A stretch of DNA of 64,000 bases from Trochalopteron elliotii (lineage: Eukaryota > Chordata > Aves > Passeriformes > Leiothrichidae): the NCBI GenBank assembly GCA_024734555.1, contig JANPWX010019792.1, forward strand, positions 1,003,531-1,067,530, in the 5' to 3' direction. This document shows positions 24,401 through 35,000 of the stretch, piece by piece. A model generated the notes under the pieces. The model did not search any database, had not been told where the DNA came from, and saw only the letters and a list, made by a program, of their open reading frames with translations. A program made the position numbers and the translations under genes. The stretch's first letter is position 1. Every line of letters begins with the position of its first letter.

Positions 24401-27319
24401 AGGCTATAATTACAGTAACATTTGAAGTTCCAGGAAATATAAAAGAAGAAAACTTAAATCTCTTTATTCAGGTAAGTAATACATCACTATCAACTCAAAA
24501 AATCATTGTGGCTTTTTATAGAAACTCGTCCCATGACGCTTTGTTTACGGAAACAACTTTTTATTTTCATAGAATCTTCTGTGGGAGAAGAATGTGAAAG
24601 ATAAGACTGGGTGCACCATGGATGTCATAAGACTGAAGGTTAGTCAGAAATTACCACCTTCTTTGTTTTGTGTTTTTTGTCTTTACACCTAAAAAACTGC
24701 AGTGTGCTGTCACTTACAGACAATGGTGCTGCTGGATCACTGTAGCAGAGCAGACGAAATGGAGAGGAGCAAATTGTTGTCCATGAAACAACTCAGAAAG
24801 AGATAGCTGGCAGAGGAGCAAACACTGATCCATTGATACTTGTTTTGAATGGAGAGGGCAGATGTATAGTCCCCAAACATCAGTGGCAGGGGTAAAAATC
24901 AAGGGAGAGTTGAATCACTTTTCATTTTCCACCTCCATTGCTTTGAAAGATACCATCCATCTCACATATCCAGGGTTGGGATACTATAGATTGGATCCTA
25001 TAGGTTGCAAGGTGTACTAAAAATTGTTGCCACAGTATGCAGAAATTCAATTTGGCATAACATAGGAATGCAATAGTAGATGTGGTCTATAATTAACAAC
25101 TTTTTACAGTATTGTAAGGCTGTAGTTTTAAAGATGCAGCTTATAAGTATTCATCTTCATGGGCACTTGGTATGTTTTCCAGTTGCCTGGTTTTGAGAGG
25201 AGTAGTGGTGACAATTCAAGATCTATTTTCATCTACCTTATACCAAGCAGCCAAGTAAATAATGAAAAAATGAGAATCCAGTCATTTGGCAGGCTCTAAG
25301 AAATATAAGAAGCTCAGCTCTGGTTTGTTTCCTGAGAACAGTTGACCATCATAGATAGCAACATAATTATTCTAGTTTTACTGGAAGGAAAGTTGTTTTC
25401 TTGCTTTTTCAGCATCAAAATTAGACTATCCTTGTCTTCCCCTTCCAGACAAATAGAAGAGAGTGGCCACTAATGTATCTGAAAAGCAGTAATGGCATGC
25501 ACAAGCACATTTTTGGTGTATTGAGCATTGGAATCAACTAATCTTTTATGAGATGTGAGGCCTGTGGTAGGATGTGTGCAGTCCCTCAGTTACAGACAAA
25601 TACACCAAAGCAAATGAACCCCAGGCAGCTAATTACAGAACAGGTTCCAAAGTTTGTTGCTTTTATATTTATGTTTTATCTGCAGTCATAACCCTTTTGG
25701 CAGTAATACTCATAGAATTCCAGCTAATAGGTCAAATGGAAACCTATTTAATGAGATACTTTTAACCCACTCTTTCTTTAGTGAAGTATCCTGGTTTAGG
25801 GCAAATTCTGGGAGGAACTTCCAGAAAGTATAAGGCATGTTTTACAGAATGTGTTCCACTAAAATATTTTAGAACATTGTAGTATGAAGTGATGAAAACA
25901 GTTTTAATAAAGTTTTTTAATATGTGAGTTAATGGACTCATGCTGACTGTAATCCTTTCTAAGTCTGTTGCTAGTTGTTTTACTTCACAAACGTTTATTC
26001 TTTCTCCAATATCCAGAGATTCTGTTTCAAAAATGTAAATACGCTGAGCATAAGAGCTTAATTGCACTAATCTGAAATCAAACATTTTTTTTAATTTTGC
26101 ATCATTTTGTTGGCAGGCAGGCTTTCATGGACACCATTTATGTATTCAAAGAGGCGTAGTGGATGATGGCATTTAATTTTTGCTTGAGCAGGCTAGGTAC
26201 TGACAAATATGGAACAGAAGGCAGAGTATGGCAAAATGTAATTCTTAGCCTTAAACAAAATCAGGAGATGTGAAAATGGGTGTTGGGAGTAGATGTGTTG
26301 ATTGATAATATAAGTTTATTTTGACTACAAGTGCACAGTTGCCAGAAATACTGTTCCCTGCTTGAACTAGATTGAAAGTTTTGTTTCCCCTCTTACATAC
26401 TTTATTTTTTAAGTTTTGTTTATATACCCTAACAGTTATTTTTCTGATAAGGGACTGGTATCTATTCAAGGCAAATCTCATCAAGTGATAGTCCAAGGTG
26501 TCCATGAGCTCTATGACCTGGAAGAGACTTCAGTAGCCTGGAAAGAAGATGAAAAGAGAACAAACAGGCTGGTCCTAATTGGTAAGAGGAAATTACACAT
26601 CTCCTTGTTTGAGTTTAAGAAGCTGTTTTTTTTCACAGGCAGTCCTCTGATTTGGCCAGTGAAAAGCAGTCAGGCTAAATTGGCCAGAATAAGTGCAGTG
26701 AGTATGTTCAGCATAACCCTCTCTCAGAGTTTATCCATCAAAACCTCCTGAGTTCAAAACTGCAGCTGAGAGGAGTCTACACTGTCCTTGTTAGTGCCAC
26801 CAAAATCAAACCAAATTAAATCAATAAAATGTTAAACTTTCATAAATTATGTTGGCATATTTAATGTTATTTTTAAAATCTGTAATTATAAATTGGGTGA
26901 TGGGAATAGTTTGAATGTTTCATCAAATACTTAGTAACTGTAAGGAAGGTAATTAAAGCTTTAAAATATTTAAAACCAGTTTTGTTTGAAAAGTGCTGAG
27001 GTTCTGTGTTTCTATTTTCTGTTTATTTCTGTTTGCTGTGCAAAGTGTTTTATTACCAGAAATAACCTACTTTTTTCCCTTTCCCTTATTTGTGCAGCTT
27101 GAAGTCTGTTGTTGCCTTAATTTTAATACTGCTATTCTCACTGACTCATATAATAAACATTTTCTTAGGTTAGAAGAAGCTGCTAGTATGTGTTTTTTTG
27201 TAACACACTGTAAAATACAATTAGATATTTTATTTCTCTTTACAGGCAGGAACTTGGACAAGGAGACCATCAAAGAAGTATTCATAGCCACTGTGAGAGA
27301 AGAGCAAGGAAACAGTTGA
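6334..27319 (+). CDS. ZNG1: ZNG1 (CBWD1), zinc-regulated GTPase metalloprotein activator, complete
   Basis: Fifteen exons join to 1104 bases (367 residues plus stop) with matching phases and GT/AG junctions throughout: 6334-6436, 7440-7526, 8389-8485, 9671-9762, 10835-10894, 11956-11993, 15386-15432, 16167-16253, 17088-17132, 19756-19812, 22492-22543, 24403-24471, 24573-24638, 26452-26581, 27246-27319. It is a COBW-family (G3E) GTPase that hands zinc to methionine aminopeptidase 1. Visible motifs are: N-terminal CPDLVPI (residues 6-12), like the METAP1-docking motif of mammalian ZNG1; Walker A GYLGAGKT (32-39); metal-binding CLCC (90-93); ETTGLADP (119-126); NKTD guanine-specificity motif (186-189); and a C-terminal CobW_C domain (about 256-360). 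The start is the first ATG after the promoter and gives the docking motif near the N-terminus, although its Kozak context is weak at -3. The protein is somewhat shorter than the human one (about 395) because the acidic N-terminus and the C-terminal tail are shorter. No premature stop or frameshift is present. Confidence 0.96.
7440..7526 (+). CDS. ZNG1: ZNG1 exon 2
   Basis: Residues 35-63. Completes the Walker A motif ([16 protein letters not shown]) and ends NEFGE. Acceptor TTCTAG, donor GTATGT. The intron therefore splits the P-loop. Confidence 0.96.
8389..8485 (+). CDS. ZNG1: ZNG1 exon 3
   Basis: Residues 64-95, [19 protein letters not shown] followed by [12 protein letters not shown]. Carries the CxCC metal-binding motif that defines the COBW family. 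Acceptor TTTCAG, donor GTAAGT. Confidence 0.96.
9438..9502. repeat. Imperfect inverted repeat in ZNG1 intron 3
   Basis: ATTAGGCAAAT at 9442-9452 is the exact reverse complement of ATTTGCCTAAT at 9488-9498. Three more base pairs (TAG with CTA) extend the stem beyond one mismatch. An inner TTTTC/GAAAA stem (9457-9461 with a partner near 9478) could close the loop. This gives a hairpin of about 65 nucleotides. Function is unknown and it may be a relic of a small palindromic element. Confidence 0.5.
9671..9762 (+). CDS. ZNG1: ZNG1 exon 4
   Basis: Residues 96-126, including [20 protein letters not shown] and GLADP, the Walker B/switch region. Acceptor CTTACAG, donor GTAGTT. Confidence 0.96.
10835..10894 (+). 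CDS. ZNG1: ZNG1 exon 5
   Basis: Residues 127-146, [19 protein letters not shown]. Acceptor TTTGTAG, donor GTAAGA. Confidence 0.95.
11956..11993 (+). CDS. ZNG1: ZNG1 exon 6 (38 bases)
   Basis: Residues 147-159, [13 protein letters not shown]. Too short for simple open-frame detection. It is supported by conserved sequence, acceptor CTTTTAG, donor GTAAGT and exact phase. Confidence 0.94.
15386..15432 (+). CDS. ZNG1: ZNG1 exon 7 (47 bases)
   Basis: Residues 160-174, [15 protein letters not shown], plus two bases of R175. Acceptor TTGTTTAG, donor GTATGG. Preceded by the longest intron of the gene (about 3.4 kb). Confidence 0.94.
16167..16253 (+). CDS. ZNG1: ZNG1 exon 8
   Basis: Residues 175-203, [20 protein letters not shown] then LNKVRTSV. 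Contains the NKTD motif that reads the guanine base of GTP. Acceptor ATACACAG, donor GTATGA. Confidence 0.96.
17088..17132 (+). CDS. ZNG1: ZNG1 exon 9 (45 bases)
   Basis: Residues 204-218, [15 protein letters not shown]. Acceptor TATTTTAG, donor GTATTA. Confidence 0.94.
17341..17875 (-). mobile_element. CR1 LINE 3' fragment, minus strand, in ZNG1 intron 9
   Basis: The plus strand starts with the CR1 terminus CACAGAATCCCAGCATGAG and runs backward through the same CR1 C-terminal coding segments seen at 5.1-6.0 kb. Examples are GAACAGGCCCAGCTCCCTCA near 17700 and the CCAGAACTGGGCACAGCACT block near 17820. Its orientation is opposite to ZNG1. Similarity to the 5.1-6.0 kb copies suggests the same or a sister subfamily. 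Confidence 0.92.
17890..17950. repeat. Short imperfect tandem repeat beside CR1
   Basis: The phrase GGGTCTCTTCCATGA followed by G/A-C occurs twice, with CTTCCATGAACTG also just upstream, giving an irregular unit of about 29 bases at the 5' edge of the CR1 fragment. Confidence 0.5.
19756..19812 (+). CDS. ZNG1: ZNG1 exon 10
   Basis: Residues 219-237, [18 protein letters not shown] preceded by a split R. Acceptor TCTTTAG, donor GTATGG. Confidence 0.95.
22492..22543 (+). CDS. ZNG1: ZNG1 exon 11
   Basis: Residues 238-255, split S then [17 protein letters not shown]. Acceptor TATTTTCAG, donor GTAATT. This is the linker between the GTPase and CobW_C domains. Confidence 0.93.
24403..24471 (+). CDS. 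ZNG1: ZNG1 exon 12
   Basis: Residues 256-278, [20 protein letters not shown] then FIQ. It starts the CobW_C domain. Acceptor TTGCAG, donor GTAAGT. Confidence 0.95.
24573..24638 (+). CDS. ZNG1: ZNG1 exon 13
   Basis: Residues 279-300, [20 protein letters not shown] then LK. Acceptor TTTCATAG, donor GTTAGT. Intron 12, only about 100 bases, is the shortest in the gene. Confidence 0.94.
26452..26581 (+). CDS. ZNG1: ZNG1 exon 14
   Basis: Residues 301-343, from [20 protein letters not shown] through [20 protein letters not shown] to VLI. Acceptor CTGATAAG, with a weaker pyrimidine tract than its neighbours; donor GTAAGA. Confidence 0.95.
27246..27319 (+). CDS. ZNG1: ZNG1 exon 15 and stop codon
   Basis: Residues 344-367, [20 protein letters not shown] then QGNS and TGA at 27317-27319. 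The last few residues differ from the mammalian tail as I remember it, and the protein ends earlier. Acceptor CTTTACAG. Confidence 0.92.
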
Positions 27320-27705
27320 CATAAAACTATAAAAAAGATTAAATGTCTGTTTTAATCCTGCAAGAATTTTGTGACAGAAAAGGCTGAATGGCATGGACTA
27401 TATTAGTTTCTCTGTCCTCTTGCAGTTTATGCAACAGTTAAACCGTGAAGTCTTCCTAAGAATTCCAGATGACCAACTGCTTAAAGATTAGCTCTTATGG
27501 TCTAGAATCAATTCTCCTGTTTTGGATTTGGCTGAAGCTGTGTCAGCAACGTACTGTAACTGTGCAGAAATGCAGACAGGCAAAAGGCTGTTATGTTCTC
27601 CATGGAGCATTACTGTAGGGATGTGGGACACATGTTTGAAGCCTAGTGCTCTCTCTTGCTAACCCTCCTCTTCCACTGGGAATAAAGCAATAGTGATTAT
27701 TGCCA
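27320..27705 (+). other. ZNG1 3' untranslated region (likely)
   Basis: Non-coding sequence after the TGA with a canonical AATAAA at 27681-27686. Cleavage would fall about 15-25 bases later. The end is inferred from the signal alone. Confidence 0.7.
27681..27686 (+). terminator. AATAAA polyadenylation signal of ZNG1
   Basis: First canonical AATAAA after the stop codon, 362 bases downstream. Followed by TG-rich sequence (AATGTTTAGTGTTTAC) near 27725 that could serve as the downstream element. Confidence 0.7.
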
Positions 27706-30700
27706 GTGATGTAATCACAGTACAAAATGTTTAGTGTTTACTATTAAACTGTCTTCCATCTCTTTCCACTTGCTTTGTGGTTTTTGAATCTATGCACTCA
27801 TCCCAGATACTGCTAAACCTGTTATATGATGAAACTAAAAATACACAGGTGGCAGAGGCACAAGATCACATGGAGTAAATGCAGTGTTAGGTCACAGTCA
27901 GCAGTTTGAAAGATGTACCTGAACTCTTCCATCTTCTAGGCCAGGACTCTGCCAGTTCAGGGTTTGGGGAACTGGGGACTGCACATTTCCACTGTGTTCA
28001 GGCTGCTCTGCATGATTTGTTATGGGGTTCTGTGACATTACTTTGGAAACCTACTCTGAAGCTTTTATCTCTCTACTCATTACAATTTAGAGTTGAACTT
28101 CCTGCTGTGTGCATTCTCCAGTACTCTTTGGTCACCTCTTAGCTTTTAGAGGGATATTTTGACTACAGCTGTGTGAAAGCAAAATAAGTCAATGCAAGAA
28201 GATAATGTAGAATTAAAAACGTTTACAAACAAAATTCTAGAACATGCAGTTGTGAAGGATGGACTTTTAGCCACAGTGCTTGGTGTGGATGCTTGGTGAT
28301 GTGTCTGAGTAAGTAGAAACTTGTTTGCAGTATTTAGGAGTGTTACTTGTCTCACACCTAACATTAAAAAGAAAAGAGGGCCATTACCTCTTTCTCTCCC
28401 TCGGCCAGTATCAGCAGTCTTAAATTTTTTCATTTTGCTTCTACTGGAATATATGAGTTTGGAATTTGTTTTCAAAAGAGCCAAGGATGGAGACATTTAC
28501 TAATCTTTCACTCCCTGGAGCTGGTGTCTCAAATTGCTTAAAATAGTTAAGCTATGTATCTTAACTAACATAGAACTCTTTAGTCTCCCAGCAGATACAT
28601 CAGCAGGCATGACTTCATACCTCACATTAGAAGTAGTTTTAGATAGCTTGAAGTAGTTTTCAGGACTTAATTTTTTTCTCTAATTTTTTCTCTAAAACAA
28701 GGTATAAAGAGGGAACCATCTGCTACACAATGTTTTATGTTTAGCAGACCTTGATGGCATTTGAGTGAACTGGTATTGCTGAGTGATACTGTGACTGTTT
28801 CCTTTAGCAATTAGAACTGCATTTTTAAAACTAGTGTATGTTCTCACACTGTTTTGGACTGTATAAATGACACACAGTCCTGCATGGGAATTTGTCAGGT
28901 GCCATCACTGTTGTTCATTGAGTAATAAGATCATGTAAATTTGAAGTTCTGGATAATGCATTTCAATTTTTTGCTGCTTTTCCTTCTATTTGTAACAGGA
29001 AAAGTGATCAAAATACCTCTTGTCTTAAAAAGTCCCTCATATAATGGAAGAACTGTTCTCTTTAGAGTGATTAATCTCTGAAGTGTTACTAACTTCCAGT
29101 ATGAAAAAAAGTTCAGAGACCTAATAAGAGCTTCAACCATGAGTCATAAGGGAAAAAAACATGGATGGCTTACACAGAGTCATATTTTAAATGCTTATTT
29201 TTTAATATATGCTCACCCACCACACACTCCACCACACTCCAAAATTTCCATGATGACTGTCAATATACTGGGGGTTTTTGCTGGTGTAGAAGGGCATCTC
29301 TGCAGCTGGAAGTATGTGCTCTGCACTCTGTATAGCTCGTATTGATACTGCTTACCCTGTCTTGGTAGGACTTTCCTTGCACTGCTTGCAATGCTAATGT
29401 CAGAGAATCCAGTCAGTATGCACATCTTTGCTTGTCTTCTGTAAATTGCCTGCATATTTCACTGCATTTCCTGGGATGGAGAGCAAGCAGCTCCTGAGCA
29501 GGGTGGGAGTTTGTACTCCTCTTGCTGCTGGCTGTCAGGATGCCCCAGTGCTTTGTCCTCTATTCTGTTCACATAATGGCAGTGGAAACATGCCAAGGAC
29601 CTCCTGTTTATCCTGGTCTCCCAAGAAGATCACTGGCTACATTTCTTGGATATTTAATCAACCTTTTCTGGTCTGTTCTTACATGCCTAACCTGGGGTGC
29701 TGTGTCTTTGCATCATACCAGAACAAAAAGAGGAGGAAAAATAATGACTCTATAAAAACTGTGGACTTACTGTAATATTTGTGTTATTGGGAGCTATGTC
29801 AAGGATGGCCTTCTCCAAGGAACTAGAATCGGGTTGAAGTGAGGTTGTGGAGGGTGAAAGGGACAGGCAGACACCACTCAGCCCTGTCTTGGGGTTGTGG
29901 TGTGGGTGGTGGGGCAGCCAGGGATGCTCAGGTTGGGGTGAGGAGGGATCTGGTGAGGACAAGCATTAGCAGTTCTCCCTGTGCAGGTCCCAGTGGGGAC
30001 ACAGCAACACCTTCTCTGAAGAAATGATGGCCATCTAGACCTGGGCTTGCTTCCCAGCCAGGTAGCTCCCACTAATGGTGCTTCAATCCCTCCACCAAGA
30101 GACACAAAGCTCTAGGTAGGAAATGGTCTTGTCAGCAAACCCCACACATTTTGTTCCCTACAGAGGCAGAGGAGTTTCTGTCCCAGAGGCAAACTGCAAT
30201 CACTCTAGTGATTGAATGATTTGATCACTCCACTGCCTACATGAATATCAAACACCTACAGAAACAGACTTTACAAAACAGCATTTTCCCCCACAGTGTT
30301 CTATTTTCCACATGTTTTTATGAGCTCCATTGAACTTGAAACTAACAAAAATTATACCCTTGCACTCTTGTGGCATTTGTTTATATCATCTGTTGGGTTT
30401 AATCTTCAGGCTTAATCTTAATTTAATCTTTAACTCACCCAGGGAAATGAATGGATGATCATGGTTTAATTTATTATGCCCTTCAAAAGGTAGGCAGTTC
30501 TGAATTTAGTAGGATTTTGCTAGATTCTTACTTTTTAATCCTTATTGTATAAACTCCCGCCTGCCTCGAGAAGGTTGTCCATGTTCCATCCCAAATCCTG
30601 TAGGCAGGATGTGATCAGAGGGGACAGGATGGATAAGGTTGGGAACCCAGCCACCTGTTGTCATTATGAGCAACCCTGTTTCTCTGCTGCTGTGATCAGC

Positions 30701-31912
30701 TGCCCTGCAGAGCTCACAGCAACAGTGTCTGCCTCTCCTTGTGGGGCATTTCCTCTGCTACCAGGAGCATTGGCCCAAAGAGTGTCCATTGTTTCTTCTT
30801 CCTCCCTCAGTCCACAAGAGCATTTCTTGTGTTTGCAGCTATGCTTTGCTCATCCTGCACTGCTCGACAGCTTCACAGTGCATCCAAATTTGTTATATAA
30901 ATTACATAGACATTATATACACTACATACAGGTCCAGGTCTGCACAGTTTTAACTGACTATAGGTGAACTGCTTACAGCATTGAGATTCCAGCGCTGCAC
31001 TTCTTATCACCCCTGACGCCCGTACTTCTCTACAACACATCCTTGTCTCCACTTCTCAAGGCCACTGATACTGTATCAGTCACATTTCCCTATGCTGCAT
31101 CATTACATTAAAGCCATAAATACCTCATCCTACACAGAATAGCAGCTTGTTACTATTAGCTGTAAAAAAAGTATGGTTGTAACATCCAAGGATAAAAAAG
31201 TAAAACAAATTAACGTTTTACACCTGGCCCGTTAGAGAAAGGGCTGTCACAAGTAAAATGAAGGAGTCAGAGCTTCAGGCAGGTCAGGGTTATTAATTGG
31301 TTTGATTGTAGTGCTTCCAGTCTGAGCATAATAGAGATTCTCAGTGATCTTACTGTCCTCACTCAGCTAGCCTGAAATACCTTCTAATTTCAAATTACTC
31401 TCTTAATAGGATTCAAATCTGTTGCACCTCTTTCAGTTCAATGATTTCAATCTACAAGCACAGCTAATTTGTTATTTGGTTTCTTTATTGCTTTCTCTGT
31501 ACTGTTCTTGAAATGTTCAAGCTTCTTTTTAATTGGAATGAGCAGCTAGTAATGGTCTTATACTGTTAAAATTGGTATTTTTTATAATTTCACTTAAATG
31601 CAACAGACAAGGCTACATTTCTCTGTCTTGACCAGTGCAGAATTTTGTTTTAATTCACAACACGTTGTTCAGAATCACAGCATTGAATCACATCTTATGG
31701 AGAATGTTTATTAAAAACCTCTACATATATATGACAATTGCCTGCTAACAATATATTAAAACATAAAGCCATTCAAATATTGTAACAAAATGAAAGGCCC
31801 TGGTTGTTGTAAACTGATATGACTGCTATCAGTGTACTGGGGGCTACCTCAGCAAAAGTTTGACATTCCTATGACATTTAAGCTGTACTTTCCAGGAGGT
31901 TTCAATCATAAC
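27706..31912. other. Intergenic between ZNG1 and PGM5, left part
   Basis: No exon, RNA gene or recognisable repeat. Several short open frames (for example near 29428, 30545 and 28146) have no family motifs and no splice framing that I can support. Confidence 0.5.
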
Positions 31913-31913
31913 C

Positions 31914-32003
31914 ATAGAATTACAGAATTATAAAATAGTTTGGTTGGGATGGGACCTTTAAAGGTCCAACCCCTGCACTGAGCAGGGACACCTTCAACTA
32001 TAT
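31914..32003 (-). mobile_element. CR1 LINE 3' tail fragment, minus strand
   Basis: About 90 bases matching the CR1 3' end in reverse. It begins CATAGAATTACAGAATTATA, then TTTGGTTGGGATGGGACCTT, then the AAGGTCCAACCCCTGCACTG segment and GAGCAGGGACACCTTCAACTA. It is a short, old, 5'-truncated insertion. Confidence 0.85.
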
Positions 32004-35000
32004 CAGTTTGCTTATAAATCACAGCCTGAATAAAAAAACCTTCTTAAACCATGGTGGTTTTACTTGCTTCTTTGTAAATGTTCTGCTACTTGTTTCTGAA
32101 AACATGCATGTGGGATCAGCATCTGCCTTAGAGAAAGTGGAGGAAGGTGAATAAAAATGAAAACTGACACAGTTGCTGGAGTTTTGGTTTGCAAACAGGA
32201 ATATCAGAAAGTCATATCTCAGACAACTCAAAGCTAAGACTGTAAAGGAGCATAATACTTGAGCTGAAATAAAGAATTTACTATCCAATAAATAAGCAAA
32301 TTTTACTCGGTGAAGAACTCTGCCGTTGTTTCCAGGGGAAAGCGGATTTGTTCCAGAAGAGGATTTATCCCAGCTGCTCCATTTCTTCGTTTTTTGCCTT
32401 CTGGTAGCCGATTTTCTCCCAGGTAGGAAAATGTCACATTAAACGAGTATTTGGTGTCACCTAGCGGTAACATTTGTTTCAGCAACTTTGTCATCAGTTC
32501 AACTATGCAGATATAGTTTTCTACGAAATCCTGTCTGATTTTGCTCGTATGCTTTTTTCTAGGTAATAAAGGAGCAAGTTTATGGAAAATAAAATCTGTA
32601 TCCCTTTAGACTTATGGTTCAGTCTAAAATCAGAGTGAGATTTTTTTTGCTCCCCTCTGCAAGTTCTTTCCTCTTTCTTCTAAAAGTAAGAGAATACTGA
32701 CTTCGTGGTTTTGATGGAGGACTTTCCTGACGTAGTTGCAAGACTGAATTAGGATATCAGAAGTGGCTGAGAAGGAACGTGTTAGTTTTCCTGCCCCACC
32801 ACCACAGGAAGAGGGACAGCTTTAATCATGTTCTTCAAAAAGAGTGGTCAGGCCTTTTTTTAGTTTGGTGGGGATTTTTTTACCTCCCCCACTCCCTAGG
32901 CGTCCCTGATGCTACAGGATGGACAGTGTTGCTGATTAATTATATAGCCATGAAAGTGACTGGATGGGAATTGGTATCATTGACACAATCTGATCCAAAG
33001 TCAAACCTGACAGGCAAGGGCCAACAGGAGCAAGTCAAACCAGCAGCCTTGGTTAAACAGGTAGGTAGAAACAGTCCTTCGCTTCCGTGCAAGAGGAGCA
33101 TCCTGGGGAAAAGAACTGGTAATTCTGGAGTAACAAAGTCAGAATGTTACTTCTCTAAAAGCATTGTGGTCTAAATAAGACAGACTTGTTCAAGCGAGTT
33201 CAATGAAAGATTCATTTCTGCAGTGGTAGACTGCAGAACCAGGTCAGGCAAAACTAAGAATGGAAGACACACGAAATCAGAAAGGCTACTTTGTCTGGCA
33301 AAAACTTTCCAAAGGTGCATATACTGATGGATATCCCCAACTAGGCACCCTTCCTGGCTTGCAGATCGTGGGACATGGGAGCAAACTCTTCAGAGATGAG
33401 CCAGAAGGTTTGGTAGGTTACAAAAGAGAGAAATAAATCAGTCTTTGACCACGGAGAGAGCTCCGCAGAGGCCGACAGAGCAGATATGCCCACAGAAGGA
33501 GGCGCTGCTCCACCACGTTCCACACCTCACGGTGGCACCTGCAGTCACCCAGGGTCATCGGCTGCTAGCCAGCACTTGGATTCGAATCTCTTGAAGTATC
33601 CTGAAATTACACCTTTTTCCTACTAACTTTCTACGATTTTTCCCTAGACCTTAGTTAAAGGTTTCTTCTGAACTATTTTTATAATTTTAAAGAATTGTTC
33701 TTATGTCTGTCTAATCTTCCAGAAGAAACAATCACAGCCAGTCAAATATGGAAAGGTTGTTTAGCAGACATGGTATACTGCTGTGAGAAATTTTCTTCCT
33801 TTTATCAGCTATTGTCAGAAAATAAACAAGTTCCCTGGCAAAATCAATTTGTCAGGTAGAATTTAGACTATATATTCTGAAAAATTACTTGACTTATATG
33901 AGAGAGAGAATTCCTAAAAAGAGAAAAAATATCAAGTGCTTTGTCCAATAGTATTCCCTTAAATGGCAGAGTGAGACACAGCTGGCATGATGAAGTTAAC
34001 TATTTTTCAGTGGGTGCAAAAAAACCCAAAGCAAACTGTTAAGCAACTATGCAAAGTGATCAATACCACAATGTTGACACTAATTAAAGAATCACTGGAA
34101 TTCTGCCTGGGACTCTTCCTTAAAATGGGGATTTTAATTCTTAGGTCTCAAAGTGCTTTCTAAAAGGCCAGTGAATTTGTTTGTTGAACTGAGACTTAAA
34201 CATATTGTGTCTTTCCCAAAAACTCAGAAATAAAGCTGCTATTAAAATCCTTTTCCATTTGAAGGAGCTGCTCTTCTATGCTGCTTTATTCTTCCTTTTT
34301 TGTTTCTTTGTTTGCATTTCTGTGTTCCTGAGTAGTTTTAGCTTTGAGTTCTTGTCAGAGATGCTGTGACTGAGAGCAGAGATGGCATTTTGCTATTATT
34401 ACCTTGGTTTGTTGTTGTTGAAGGCCAACATATATAAAGCAAGGAATCCCTGTATCAAGCATTATGTTGACTGTGTATCTTCCTTCAGATATGTTGGTGA
34501 AGAGGTTTTGTGGGAACATTTCTTTCTCTGTGTTTTTAAACTTTTCATACGCTTTGACTTAATGTTAAAAATCACGAGCTTTTAAAATGGATGAAAAATA
34601 GATCTCTATTACAAATTCAGTCTCTCTTTCGTGTACTAATCTGCTAGTACAGCAAGAAAACCAGCAGTATTTCTGCAACCTTTACTACCCAGCAACCCTG
34701 GGCTAGGAGACAGATAGGCAGGATAAATTTGAGAATGCATTTCTGTGTTATCATTGCCCAGCTCCCATTGTGTCTCAGCTGAGGTTTTCCTTTTACTCAG
34801 TAATTCCACCACTGAGAAGGATGGAGATAAACAGATAACATGCTTGTAAGGAGGGGACTTCAGACCCTGAAGTAGTTTGTTTGCCAAGAACCCACAAGGG
34901 CACACAAGAGGGTGATGATGTGCAAGAGGCCATTCATTCAGTTGGCAGTATCTGTAAGATGTGGAACATTATAGAACATGATGTCACCTGAGCACTACAG

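Noticed and set aside
29428..29775. 115-codon open frame between ZNG1 and PGM5
   Set aside because: Overlaps another open frame in a different phase, has no recognisable domain, and no promoter or splice evidence.
30545..30967. 140-codon open frame between ZNG1 and PGM5
   Set aside because: No domain, signal or family similarity. It could be the relic of a repeat, but I could not identify one.
33570..33600. TTGGATTCGAATCTC, resembling a tRNA T-arm
   Set aside because: No acceptor stem, D-arm or anticodon arm of the right spacing could be built around it.
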